A stretch of DNA of 5,371 nucleotides from Phycisphaerales bacterium (lineage in GTDB: Bacteria > Planctomycetota > Phycisphaerae > Sedimentisphaerales > Anaerobacaceae). The translations under genes were made by a program, and so were the position numbers. The stretch spans positions 1-5,371 of the forward strand of contig DSDB01000633.1 of NCBI GenBank assembly GCA_011057845.1, given 5' to 3'. This document shows positions 1 through 5,371 of the stretch, in pieces. The notes under the pieces are model-generated. The model saw nothing but the letters and a program-made list of their open reading frames with translations. It did not search any database and was not told the DNA's origin. The first letter of the stretch is position 1; every line of letters starts with the position of its first letter.

Positions 1-483
1 GACGCCGTCAAAGACGTCGCCGTATCGCTCCTGGAAGGTGATAACCACGTTGCGGCCGAGAATCAGACTGACCTGTTCGCTGTCGATGTTCTGGCTCTGC
101 TCGTTGGAACTGAGCATCCGCAGGACGACAAAGGCGTAATCCCCATAGTCCTCAAACTTCGGCCGCTGGCCGGTGCTGAGGATATCCTCCAACATGAGCG
201 GGTGCAGCCCATAGTGGGCCCCCAATTTCTCGATGATGGACACGTCATGCAGCCCGTCGACGTTGATCCACGTGATGGTCGGCGTGGTCTTGAGACCGAA
301 ACAGTCCTCGATGGCGGGCACTTGCTGCTCGGCAAAGTGCTGCTCATCGTAGTCCATGTACCGGATGCGGACGGACTCCACCTTCTGCTCGCCCGTGTGA
401 ACGAGCGTGCCGGGGGGCAGGCCCACCTTGCGGGAGGTCTTCCGCGCCAGCCGAGGCAGTTTGATTTGCAGTCTTTTGGCCAT
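1..483 (-). CDS. corA: CorA-type magnesium/cobalt transporter, N-terminal part (3' end outside window)
   Basis: Only the first 161 codons are visible; the reading frame is still open at position 1. CorA proteins are homopentameric inner-membrane channels for Mg2+ and Co2+, with a large cytoplasmic N-terminal domain followed by two membrane helices and a GMN motif. What is seen here is cytoplasmic domain: TWINVDGLHD at residues 71-80, HPLMLEDI at 94-101, QRPKFEDYGDYAFVVL at 106-121, SEQVSLILG at 135-143 and FQE at 150-152, all in the order usual for the family. The membrane helices and GMN motif would lie beyond the window, so intactness cannot be judged. The ATG is preceded by AGGGGGA with 5-nt spacing, which supports this start. 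The first 25 or so residues are rich in Lys and Arg. It follows the LapA-domain gene by 53 nt on the same strand and may share its transcript. Family assignment is secure; the exact ion is not shown. Confidence 0.93.
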   Translation of the reverse strand, partial: MAKRLQIKLPRLARKTSRKVGLPPGTLVHTGEQKVESVRIRYMDYDEQHFAEQQVPAIEDCFGLKTTPTITWINVDGLHDVSIIEKLGAHYGLHPLMLEDILSTGQRPKFEDYGDYAFVVLRMLSSNEQSQNIDSEQVSLILGRNVVITFQERYGDVFDGV

Positions 484-536
484 GGTGTTCCCCCTGAACC
501 TGGGCGTATCTTGAAGCAATGCCGTGATGACGGCGG

Positions 537-767
537 TCACTTATCCGTCCGGGCCTTCTGGGCGGACTTGGGCTTCTTGAGCATCTGACCGGCCATGACC
601 AGCCCCACAACGAAACTCATAATGGACACGGCCATCAGCAGCAGTATCAGCGGCATGGGAATCGACAGCAGCAGGATCCGGACCTCGACCGTCCGCGTGT
701 TCTGCAGAAAGATGACCAGCGTCGTCAGCGACAGGACGATCATGAGTATGACCTTGGCTTTCTTCAT
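537..767 (-). CDS. LapA-domain (DUF1049) small membrane protein
   Basis: A 76-residue protein with two hydrophobic stretches, at about residues 6-21 and 34-60, joined by the segment LQNTRTVEVRILL (21-33). It ends in a Lys/Arg-rich tail (KKPKSAQKARTDK). The first helix, the QNT-x-x-VEVR turn and the second helix closing with a basic tail are the layout of the LapA/DUF1049 family. In Escherichia coli the LapA protein works with LapB in control of lipopolysaccharide assembly; other members have no known role, and no LapB is visible here. An in-frame ATG lies 9 nt upstream (position 776), but the AGGAAGGA ribosome site nearly abuts it and sits 9 nt from the chosen ATG, so the downstream start is preferred. 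The gene lies 59 nt after the aldehyde dehydrogenase and 53 nt before corA. Inner-membrane location is inferred from the helices. Confidence 0.82.
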   Translation of the reverse strand: MKKAKVILMIVLSLTTLVIFLQNTRTVEVRILLLSIPMPLILLLMAVSIMSFVVGLVMAGQMLKKPKSAQKARTDK

Positions 768-776
768 TTCATGCAT

Positions 777-784
777 TCCTTCCT
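777..784 (-). promoter_or_regulatory. Ribosome binding site deciding the LapA-domain start
   Basis: On the minus strand AGGAAGGA lies directly before two in-frame ATGs (776 and 767). The AGGA nearest the gene abuts the first ATG but is 9 nt from the second. The more distant AGGA is only 4 nt from the first ATG. Spacing favours initiation at 767. Confidence 0.6.
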
Positions 785-826
785 GCCGGCACGGCGATAG
801 AGTCATACAAGAACACCACCGGACAC

Positions 827-2452
827 TCACAGCACAAAGTCCGTCGAGAGAAAATTCGACCGCCGCTGTCGGAGTATCTGCCGGATGATATCTTTGTTCG
901 CAGGCGTCGGTTTGGCGGCGACAAGGGTTCGTATGGAAAAGACCCGCAGGGCATCGCTGACCGAAAGAGTTCCCTCGGCCGAGTCCTTCCTGCCGGTGAA
1001 CGGAAACGTGTCCGGGCCTCGCTGGCACTGACTGTTGATGTTCAACCGGCATACTTGATTAACAAGCGGATCGATCAGGCGGGCGATCCTGTCGGGGTCT
1101 TGGCCAAAGATGCTCATCTGCTGGCCGTAGTCGGATTCAATGATATAACGGATCGGCTCTTCGATGTCCTTGAAGGCCGTGATTGCAATGACGGGCCCGA
1201 ATTGCTCCTCGCGGTACAACCGCATCGCACCGGTCACAGGGTAAACGACGGCCGGATGAAAGAACGTTCGGTCGGATCGGCCGCCACGAGCATTGACAAT
1301 CCCAGCCCCGCGCGCGACGGCATCGGCGACAATTCCACGAAGGTATTCGCACCGGGCCGGCTCCGGCAGCGGAGTGATCGCCACACCCGGATCCCAGGGC
1401 ATTCCGGCCTCGAGGCCTTCGACCTCGTCCGCAAACCCCTCCACGAAGGCGTCCACAACGTCCGCATGAACGAACAGTATCTTGAGAGCCGTGCATCGTT
1501 GTCCGTTGTACGACAGCGCCCCCAGCAAACACTCCTTGACCGCCATGTCTATGTCCGCATCGGGCAGGATAACGCCGGCATTTTTCGCCTCCAGCCCCAG
1601 AACGCACCGAAGCCGGTGTGGCGCGGGGTGCTGCTTCTTCAAAATGCCGGCCACCCGGCTACTGCCGATGAACGCCAGGGCGTCAATCTGCCCGGACGCC
1701 ATCAACGGGCCGATCACTTTCTGCCCCTCCCCATACACCGTATTGACCACACCCGGCGGGAAAGCGTCGCGAAATGCCTCCAGCAGCGCCCGGTGCAGAA
1801 GCACGCCCAGTCTGGGCGGCTTGAAGATGACGGTATTGCCCATAATCAGCGCCGGGATCAGCGTCGTGAACGTCTCATTAAGCGGGTAATTATATGGCCC
1901 CATACACAGCACGACCCCCAAGGGGGCCCGGCGAATCTGGGCCATGATGCCCTGTTCCATCTCAAAACGCGAGCAGGCGCGATCCAGCGTCTTAAGGGCC
2001 GAGATGGTGTCCCGAATATACTCAACGGTTCTGTCAAACTCCTTCTCGGAATCGGCTAGCGACTTGCCGATTTCCCACATCAGCAGGTTCACAACCCGGG
2101 CCCGCGTCTCCGCCATCCGCAGGGTGAACTCCTCCAGATGACGAATTCGGTCCTCAACGGACATCGTCGGCCAGGTTCCCCGCCCATGACCGTAGGCGTC
2201 AACAGCCGCGCGCAGAACCTCCAGGGCCTGAGGCTCATCAAGCAATGGATAGGCTCCGAGGGTGGCCTGTGCGGTTCCGGCCTCCGACCTTATGCAAACC
2301 GCAGACAATACCTCCTGCATCGGTCCGTTCCAAGTCCGCAGGCGACCATCGACCAGATACTCTCGCTGCTCGACGCTCTCGGACAATCGGAACACCTCCG
2401 GAATCTGCTGCTTGCTCGGCCAGATATCCATGATTTCTGATTTGGCATCCAT
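827..2452 (-). CDS. GapN-like NADP-dependent non-phosphorylating glyceraldehyde-3-phosphate dehydrogenase (aldehyde dehydrogenase superfamily)
   Basis: A 541-residue aldehyde dehydrogenase. Visible motifs: GPYNYP with oxyanion-hole Asn188, IFKPP with cofactor-binding Lys211, FIGSSRVAG at 261-269 of the Rossmann fold, GQRCTALK with catalytic Cys320, EEQFGPV at 415-421 and FPFTGRKDS at 483-491. GPYNYPLNE, GQRCTA-K and the FPF-G-KDS ending are typical of GapN, which oxidises glyceraldehyde 3-phosphate straight to 3-phosphoglycerate with NADP+, giving NADPH and bypassing ATP formation in glycolysis. At 541 residues it is longer than the roughly 475-500 of streptococcal and plant GapN, mostly through an N-terminal extension. 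The canonical general-base glutamate position is Gly286, with Glu288 two residues on (LGLEAKN); as recalled, this may be a trait of a GapN subgroup. The ATG follows GGAG with 7-nt spacing. It starts 72 nt after the DUF2283 gene and lies 59 nt before the LapA-domain gene. Superfamily is certain; substrate and cofactor are inferred from similarity. Confidence 0.85.
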   Translation of the reverse strand: MDAKSEIMDIWPSKQQIPEVFRLSESVEQREYLVDGRLRTWNGPMQEVLSAVCIRSEAGTAQATLGAYPLLDEPQALEVLRAAVDAYGHGRGTWPTMSVEDRIRHLEEFTLRMAETRARVVNLLMWEIGKSLADSEKEFDRTVEYIRDTISALKTLDRACSRFEMEQGIMAQIRRAPLGVVLCMGPYNYPLNETFTTLIPALIMGNTVIFKPPRLGVLLHRALLEAFRDAFPPGVVNTVYGEGQKVIGPLMASGQIDALAFIGSSRVAGILKKQHPAPHRLRCVLGLEAKNAGVILPDADIDMAVKECLLGALSYNGQRCTALKILFVHADVVDAFVEGFADEVEGLEAGMPWDPGVAITPLPEPARCEYLRGIVADAVARGAGIVNARGGRSDRTFFHPAVVYPVTGAMRLYREEQFGPVIAITAFKDIEEPIRYIIESDYGQQMSIFGQDPDRIARLIDPLVNQVCRLNINSQCQRGPDTFPFTGRKDSAEGTLSVSDALRVFSIRTLVAAKPTPANKDIIRQILRQRRSNFLSTDFVL

Positions 2453-2524
2453 ACCTTATCTCCGTGTGTACCGGCGGTTCACGGGGCGCCTCAGCAGCCA
2501 CTCACGGCGAGGCACGACGGGCTG

Positions 2525-2776
2525 TCAGGCAAAGCGTGATGGCCGTTCCGACGGCGCATCGTCTACTCCCAGCAACTTGGCCTGAACCAACTCAATGATC
2601 GAGTCTCTCAGAAAGGTGCTGGCGGCGAGAATCCCGATGCCGATCAACTCGCCTTTCTCATCCAGTTCCGCCTTGATGCCGGGAGTCAATTCGACGCTAC
2701 GCGCTTCGGGGTCCTCGGCGACAGCGAGATGCAGAATGTCTTCGTGCTCGAAATAGGCCATATGGGGTCTATCCAT
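2525..2776 (-). CDS. DUF2283 family protein, second gene of a two-gene module
   Basis: An 83-residue soluble protein. Its core at residues 27-56 (SVELTPGIKAELDEKGELIG, then IGILAASTFL) is the signature of DUF2283, a small family of unknown function. The chain continues past the core with a probable helix at 57-69 and a charged tail ending at residue 83. The ATG at 2776 has a strong GGAGG ribosome site 7 nt upstream, placed inside the preceding gene. A second in-frame Met (residue 6) is closer to the usual family start but has no ribosome site. The first 8 nt overlap the end of the DUF4258-like gene, which suggests translational coupling. DUF2283 genes are often found beside DUF4258 or BrnT-like genes, and the pair is sometimes predicted to be a toxin-antitoxin system; on that model this would be the antitoxin-like partner. 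No DNA-binding motif is evident. Family call is fairly sure; function is unknown. Confidence 0.8.
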   Translation of the reverse strand: MDRPHMAYFEHEDILHLAVAEDPEARSVELTPGIKAELDEKGELIGIGILAASTFLRDSIIELVQAKLLGVDDAPSERPSRFA

Positions 2777-2948
2777 AAGTAAACCTCCCGGTCTTGAGGC
2801 GGGAACTTATCTGTTGCCGAGTCGTACAATGTGCCGTTATGGGGACCAGAGCACCCCTGTCGACCTCGTATGGAACCAACATCCAAACCTTCCCGCATCG
2901 CCCGACGGCAATCCTTCGGTTGGTTGATGTGTCCATGTACTGCTCCAC
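2769..2948 (-). CDS. Very small DUF4258/BrnT-like protein, first gene of the module
   Basis: A 59-residue protein if the GTG at 2948 is used, or 55 residues from the ATG at 2936. The segment DTSTNRRIAVGRCG, then VWMLVPYEVDRGALVPITA and TTRQQI-x-x-R, is a run of beta strands ending in a T-x-R helix, like the core of DUF4258/BrnT proteins of the RelE/ParE-like fold. The N-terminal helix found in full-length relatives is short or absent. AAAGGA lies 7 nt before the GTG; GGAG lies 6 nt before the ATG; both starts are plausible. An in-frame TTG at 3020 would give a longer product, but that TTG is the first three bases of the promoter -35 box and precedes the predicted transcription start, so it is rejected. 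The stop overlaps the DUF2283 start by 8 nt. Two cysteines (18 and 41 from the GTG) are present. A toxin role is conceivable but is inference. Reality of the gene is supported by promoter, ribosome site and overlap together. Confidence 0.7.
   Translation of the reverse strand: MEQYMDTSTNRRIAVGRCGKVWMLVPYEVDRGALVPITAHCTTRQQISSRLKTGRFTYG
2784..2788 (-). promoter_or_regulatory. Ribosome binding site of the DUF2283 gene, inside the upstream gene
   Basis: GGAGG on the minus strand, 7 nt before the ATG at 2776. It falls in the last codons of the DUF4258-like gene and fixes the first Met as the start, since the Met at position 2761 has no such site. Confidence 0.75.
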
Positions 2949-2955
2949 GATGAAA

Positions 2956-2961
2956 TCCTTT
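2956..2961 (-). promoter_or_regulatory. Ribosome binding site for the GTG start of the DUF4258-like gene
   Basis: AAAGGA on the minus strand, 7 nt upstream of the GTG at 2948 and inside the predicted 5' leader of roughly 37 nt. A competing GGAG overlaps the GTG and would serve the ATG at 2936, so initiation could occur at either codon. Confidence 0.5.
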
Positions 2962-2991
2962 CGGTGGCACCGCTTGAGTGCACGTGGAGCG

Positions 2992-3020
2992 AGTATAGAG
3001 GCGTGCGGTGCAAATGTCAA
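2992..3020 (-). promoter_or_regulatory. Near-consensus sigma-70-type promoter for the DUF4258-like/DUF2283 module
   Basis: Reading the minus strand, a perfect -35 box TTGACA (3020-3015) is followed by a 17-nt spacer and a -10 box TATACT (2997-2992), one base from TATAAT. Spacing is optimal. Transcription would start near 2985, leaving a leader of about 37 nt before the GTG. It sits just after the stop of the hydrolase gene (3048), so it separates the sugar genes from the downstream set. With no clear terminator after DUF2283 it may also feed the dehydrogenase, LapA-domain and corA genes. No operator-like inverted repeat was recognised around it. Confidence 0.75.
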
Positions 3021-3047
3021 GCGGCGCGACGCCGATTGCGGCGGCGG

Positions 3048-4229
3048 TCATTTCTTCTGGAATTGGCGGACTTCGTCGAACCAGGGGGCCCGCCCGTGGC
3101 GGACGCAGTGCGCCGCGTAGAGGTACATCGCCGCCGACCAGCTTTGCCAATCCTGGCCCTGCACCGTCCCGTCCTGGGCGCGGACCCACTCGTTGAAACC
3201 ATAGTCCACATCGGCGATCCGGGAGGGCTTGACCAGGGCGGTCAGGGCCAGCAGCTTCTTCTCGGCGAGCTTGCGACGCCCGGCCGCAACCAGAGCGGCG
3301 ACATAGAACCCACAGATAAAGGGCCAGAGGCCGCCGTTATGATACTCGCCGGGCCGGTTGAAACGCTCGTATCGCGGCCGCCAGTCCGGGTCGCCCGGCT
3401 GAATATAGGGAAAAAAGTTCGGCGGCAGGTCCACCGCCAGAAGGCCGCGCTTGCGCAGGCTGCGGCATTCAGCCTCGACCCAGGCGACCAGGTCCTTCGA
3501 CCGGGTCCGTGAGGCAATCCCCGTCAGGATCGCAAGGCTGTTGCCCAGCAGATCGAACCGTTCGCTGCGATAGACTTTGTACGACCAGGCGGCATAATAG
3601 GGCTTGTGTCGCAAGACCAGGCCTTCGTGCACGTGCCGCTGGCGCGCGGTCTCGTCGATGGCAAAATGCCCCATCATGTCCGCCAGCCGGTCGGCGCGGT
3701 CGCCGCGCCCGTGAAGCCGCAGGGCCGCGTAATAGACGGCATTGACGAACAGCCCGTACCCAAGAATCCACTGCTCATCGCGCCAGTCGCTGGTGGGCAG
3801 TTGCGACACAATCGTGCGGTCCTCCGGGCTCTGGTAGTCCATCCATGTCAGGGCCTTGTTGACGGCGGCCGCCAGGAAGCCCGGTTCGCCCGCCGCCCGC
3901 CGATAGACCGCGACAGCCACCAGAAACAGCGGTGTCGTGTCGCTGGCGCCGCGGTCCTCGTCGCTGTGAACCAGGGAGGGAATATGCCCCAGGCTGCTCT
4001 GGTGCGCCGCGGCCGTCTCCAGGACCCGTCGGAGAGACTGCACGAGCTTCTCGTGGCCGTTGATGAGGATGCCCAGCGAGCAGATCATCATGTCGCGCGT
4101 GTAAGGTTCCGGGTACCCCCAGCCGGCCGTGCGGGGCAACCCACGGAACGGCCCACGGGCGTTATGCAGCAGGACCTCGACCGCGGCGTGTTCCGTGCGT
4201 TCAACAAGCGTTCGTTCCCGCGGCGTCAT
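3048..4229 (-). CDS. GH100-like glycoside hydrolase (neutral/alkaline invertase family or related alpha-glucosidase)
   Basis: A 393-residue protein with no obvious signal peptide, so probably cytoplasmic. Motifs of the GH100 (alpha/alpha)6 barrel appear in order, numbered from the ATG: YTRDM at 43-47, SDTTPLF at 96-102, DEQWILGYG at 150-158, LGNSLAIL at 228-235, YHNGGLWP at 296-303, FNEW at 345-348 and WQSWSAAMYLYA at 361-372. By alignment from memory, Asp97 and Glu347 occupy the positions of the general acid and base of cyanobacterial and plant neutral invertases. Those enzymes hydrolyse sucrose to glucose and fructose. The aromatic pair after the acid (usually FWW) is PLF here, more like debranching-type alpha-glucosidases, and the protein is shorter than the roughly 450 or more residues of GH100 enzymes, so substrate is open. 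The ATG at 4229 is chosen, 11 nt after the glycosyltransferase stop; an in-frame TTG at 4244 overlapping that stop is possible. Neither has a strong ribosome site, which suggests translational coupling. Confidence 0.75.
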   Translation of the reverse strand: MTPRERTLVERTEHAAVEVLLHNARGPFRGLPRTAGWGYPEPYTRDMMICSLGILINGHEKLVQSLRRVLETAAAHQSSLGHIPSLVHSDEDRGASDTTPLFLVAVAVYRRAAGEPGFLAAAVNKALTWMDYQSPEDRTIVSQLPTSDWRDEQWILGYGLFVNAVYYAALRLHGRGDRADRLADMMGHFAIDETARQRHVHEGLVLRHKPYYAAWSYKVYRSERFDLLGNSLAILTGIASRTRSKDLVAWVEAECRSLRKRGLLAVDLPPNFFPYIQPGDPDWRPRYERFNRPGEYHNGGLWPFICGFYVAALVAAGRRKLAEKKLLALTALVKPSRIADVDYGFNEWVRAQDGTVQGQDWQSWSAAMYLYAAHCVRHGRAPWFDEVRQFQKK

Positions 4230-4240
4230 ACTTGCATCGC

Positions 4241-5371
4241 TCAACGGATATTGAGTTTCTGGTTGACGAGTTTGACAAACTGTCGGGCGACCACGCGATA
4301 GTCGAAGTGTTCGACCACCCTCTTGCGGCCGGCTTGGCCCATCGTCTTTCGCAACTCCTCGTTCTCCATCAGTTGCTTGAGATAGGCGGCGATATCGTGA
4401 ACGCTGGCGCGGTAGTCCACCGTGCGGGGCCGCTTGAACACCACCCGATGCCCGTCCTCGTAGCCGGATTCGTCCCCGACGACCGTCTCGCGCAGCCGCA
4501 CTTCCTGGGCGATGTCCGCCAGAAACGCCGTCTGGCCGTGGACCATCGTGTCCAGCAGGCCCATCGCCTTGATGGAGATGACCGGCTTGGCGCAGGCGTT
4601 GGCCTCGACCTGGATCATGCCGAATCCCTCCAGCCGGGATGGGGCCGCGTAGATGTCACAGGCCGCGATGAGCCACGGCATGAAATTACGGGAGATGATG
4701 TTGGTGGTGTAGATGACGTTCTTCTCGATGCCAAGCTGCGTGGCAAGCTGCAAGTCGATAAGGTTCTGGTGCTGGGTCCGCGGCTGCGGCCAGACCTTGC
4801 ACACGTACTTCCACGGCGGCAGGCTGTCGCCGTGCATGGCCAGGGCCTGCATGACTTCCTGGGCCCCCTTGCTGGTGGCGTCGCCGCCGATGGTGAGGAT
4901 CATCAGCTCATCGGGCGCCACACCGAGCGCCTCGCGGACCGCGATGACCTTGGGATCGTTCATATCTTGCGGGGCGAAAGCGTCCGTATCGCAGCCCACC
5001 GGCAATACCGAGATATTCCGCCCGTTGAGCCCGTCGCGGGTGTAGACCTCCTTCACCCAGCGGCTGGTCACGAAAATCAGCGGCAGAGTGTCCAGCACCT
5101 CGTAATAGTTCGCAATGTAACCGTCAGCGACAAGCCAGGGCGCCGGCTGAACACCGTGCCGCTGAGGATGCAGGACCAGCTTGGGCGTATGGCCCCAGTA
5201 GCCCACGCCGACGACGATATCCGGCTTGAACCACCGGTAGTACCATTCCTTCTCCTGGGCCGACTCGAAGTTGGCCGAGCGGACGTCGACGCCGATCTCC
5301 TCAAGACCCCGGTGCAACAGATACCCCTGGGTGGCCAGGCCCCCCGGCGACGGGGGATAGTCATAGATGAC
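4241..5371 (-). CDS. GT4-type glycosyltransferase, 5' end outside window
   Basis: The frame is open to position 5371, giving 376 visible residues. The TTG at 5317 is not the start, because residues upstream of it (VIYDYPPSPGGLATQGYLL) are the beginning of the GT-B N-terminal domain with its Gly-rich PPSPGG loop. Further features, numbered in the visible fragment: LPVGCDTDAF at 123-132 at the domain junction, GGDATSKGAQE at 162-172 with the conserved Lys168, and the EX7E motif EGFGMIQVE with Glu248 and Glu256, which binds the nucleotide-sugar donor in retaining GT4 enzymes. After GQTAFLAD there is a roughly 30-residue insertion (about 288-322) before the C-terminal helices. No membrane segments are seen, so it is probably cytosolic or peripheral. 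It lies immediately upstream of the hydrolase and is likely co-transcribed. Only a few N-terminal residues appear to be missing. The donor and acceptor cannot be assigned; family is secure. Confidence 0.9.
   Translation of the reverse strand, partial: VIYDYPPSPGGLATQGYLLHRGLEEIGVDVRSANFESAQEKEWYYRWFKPDIVVGVGYWGHTPKLVLHPQRHGVQPAPWLVADGYIANYYEVLDTLPLIFVTSRWVKEVYTRDGLNGRNISVLPVGCDTDAFAPQDMNDPKVIAVREALGVAPDELMILTIGGDATSKGAQEVMQALAMHGDSLPPWKYVCKVWPQPRTQHQNLIDLQLATQLGIEKNVIYTTNIISRNFMPWLIAACDIYAAPSRLEGFGMIQVEANACAKPVISIKAMGLLDTMVHGQTAFLADIAQEVRLRETVVGDESGYEDGHRVVFKRPRTVDYRASVHDIAAYLKQLMENEELRKTMGQAGRKRVVEHFDYRVVARQFVKLVNQKLNIR

Noticed and set aside
521..534. Hairpin GCCGT-GATG-ACGGC after the LapA-domain stop
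   Set aside because: Five base pairs with no T-run; could be chance or a weak attenuator, not enough to annotate.
202..588. 128-codon plus-strand open frame
   Set aside because: Antisense to corA and the end of the LapA-domain gene, both of which match known families.
1055..2059. 334-codon open frame on the plus strand
   Set aside because: It lies wholly antisense to the well-supported aldehyde dehydrogenase, its translation has no recognisable domain, and it is the usual antisense shadow in GC-rich codon-biased DNA.
2453..2524. Promoter or terminator in the gap before the GapN-like gene
   Set aside because: No -35/-10 pair and no stem with a T-run were found; only the GGAG ribosome site of the dehydrogenase is clear.
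3030..3043. Hairpin CGCCG-ATTG-CGGCG just after the hydrolase stop, as a terminator
   Set aside because: Only 5 base pairs and no T-run follows on the minus strand, so it is not a convincing intrinsic terminator.
2686..3189. 167-codon minus-strand frame spanning the small module
   Set aside because: It overlaps three supported coding regions and the promoter in another frame and has no motif of its own.
2964..3512. 182-codon plus-strand open frame
   Set aside because: Crosses the promoter and the hydrolase 3' end on the opposite strand; no recognisable motifs.
4230..4244. TTG start of the hydrolase overlapping the glycosyltransferase stop
   Set aside because: Possible through coupling, but it has no ribosome site and an ATG lies 15 nt downstream; kept only as an alternative.
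3606..4301. 231-codon plus-strand open frame
   Set aside because: Antisense to the hydrolase; composition is Arg/Ala/Val-rich with no family resemblance.

Overview
The window is a moderately GC-rich bacterial segment in which every supported gene lies on the minus strand, so it reads from position 5371 down to 1. Nothing here fixes the taxon. The bacterial GH100-like hydrolase, the plant-like GapN-type aldehyde dehydrogenase and the GC content would suit an environmental bacterium such as a planctomycete, but that is a guess from recalled protein similarity. There are no rRNA, tRNA, CRISPR or insertion-sequence signals.

Region 1 (5371 to 3048) holds two carbohydrate genes in tandem. The first is a GT-B glycosyltransferase of the GT4 type, whose first residues lie outside the window. 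It is followed 11 nt later (or with a 4-nt overlap if a TTG start is used) by an (alpha/alpha)6-barrel glycoside hydrolase that best matches GH100 neutral/alkaline invertases. They are probably co-transcribed and act in glycoside or oligosaccharide metabolism; the actual sugar cannot be read from the sequence.

Region 2 (3047 to 2525) is a compact two-gene module. It has its own near-consensus sigma-70-type promoter (TTGACA, 17 nt, TATACT). A very small protein of about 59 residues resembling DUF4258/BrnT-type proteins comes first. Its stop overlaps the start of a DUF2283 protein by 8 nt, and the DUF2283 Shine-Dalgarno lies inside the first gene. The layout resembles a toxin-antitoxin pair, which is inference only.

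Region 3 (2452 to 1) holds a GapN-like, probably NADP-dependent, non-phosphorylating glyceraldehyde-3-phosphate dehydrogenase of 541 residues, a 76-residue LapA-domain membrane protein and the N-terminal 161 residues of a CorA-type Mg2+/Co2+ channel. Gaps are 53 to 72 nt, each gene has its own ribosome binding site, and no convincing terminator separates them. Transcription from the region 2 promoter could therefore continue into this set.

The points most worth a second look are the small overlapping DUF4258-like/DUF2283 pair with its strong promoter, and the dehydrogenase active site. There the position of the usual general-base glutamate (34 residues before the catalytic cysteine) is a glycine, and a glutamate sits two residues later.
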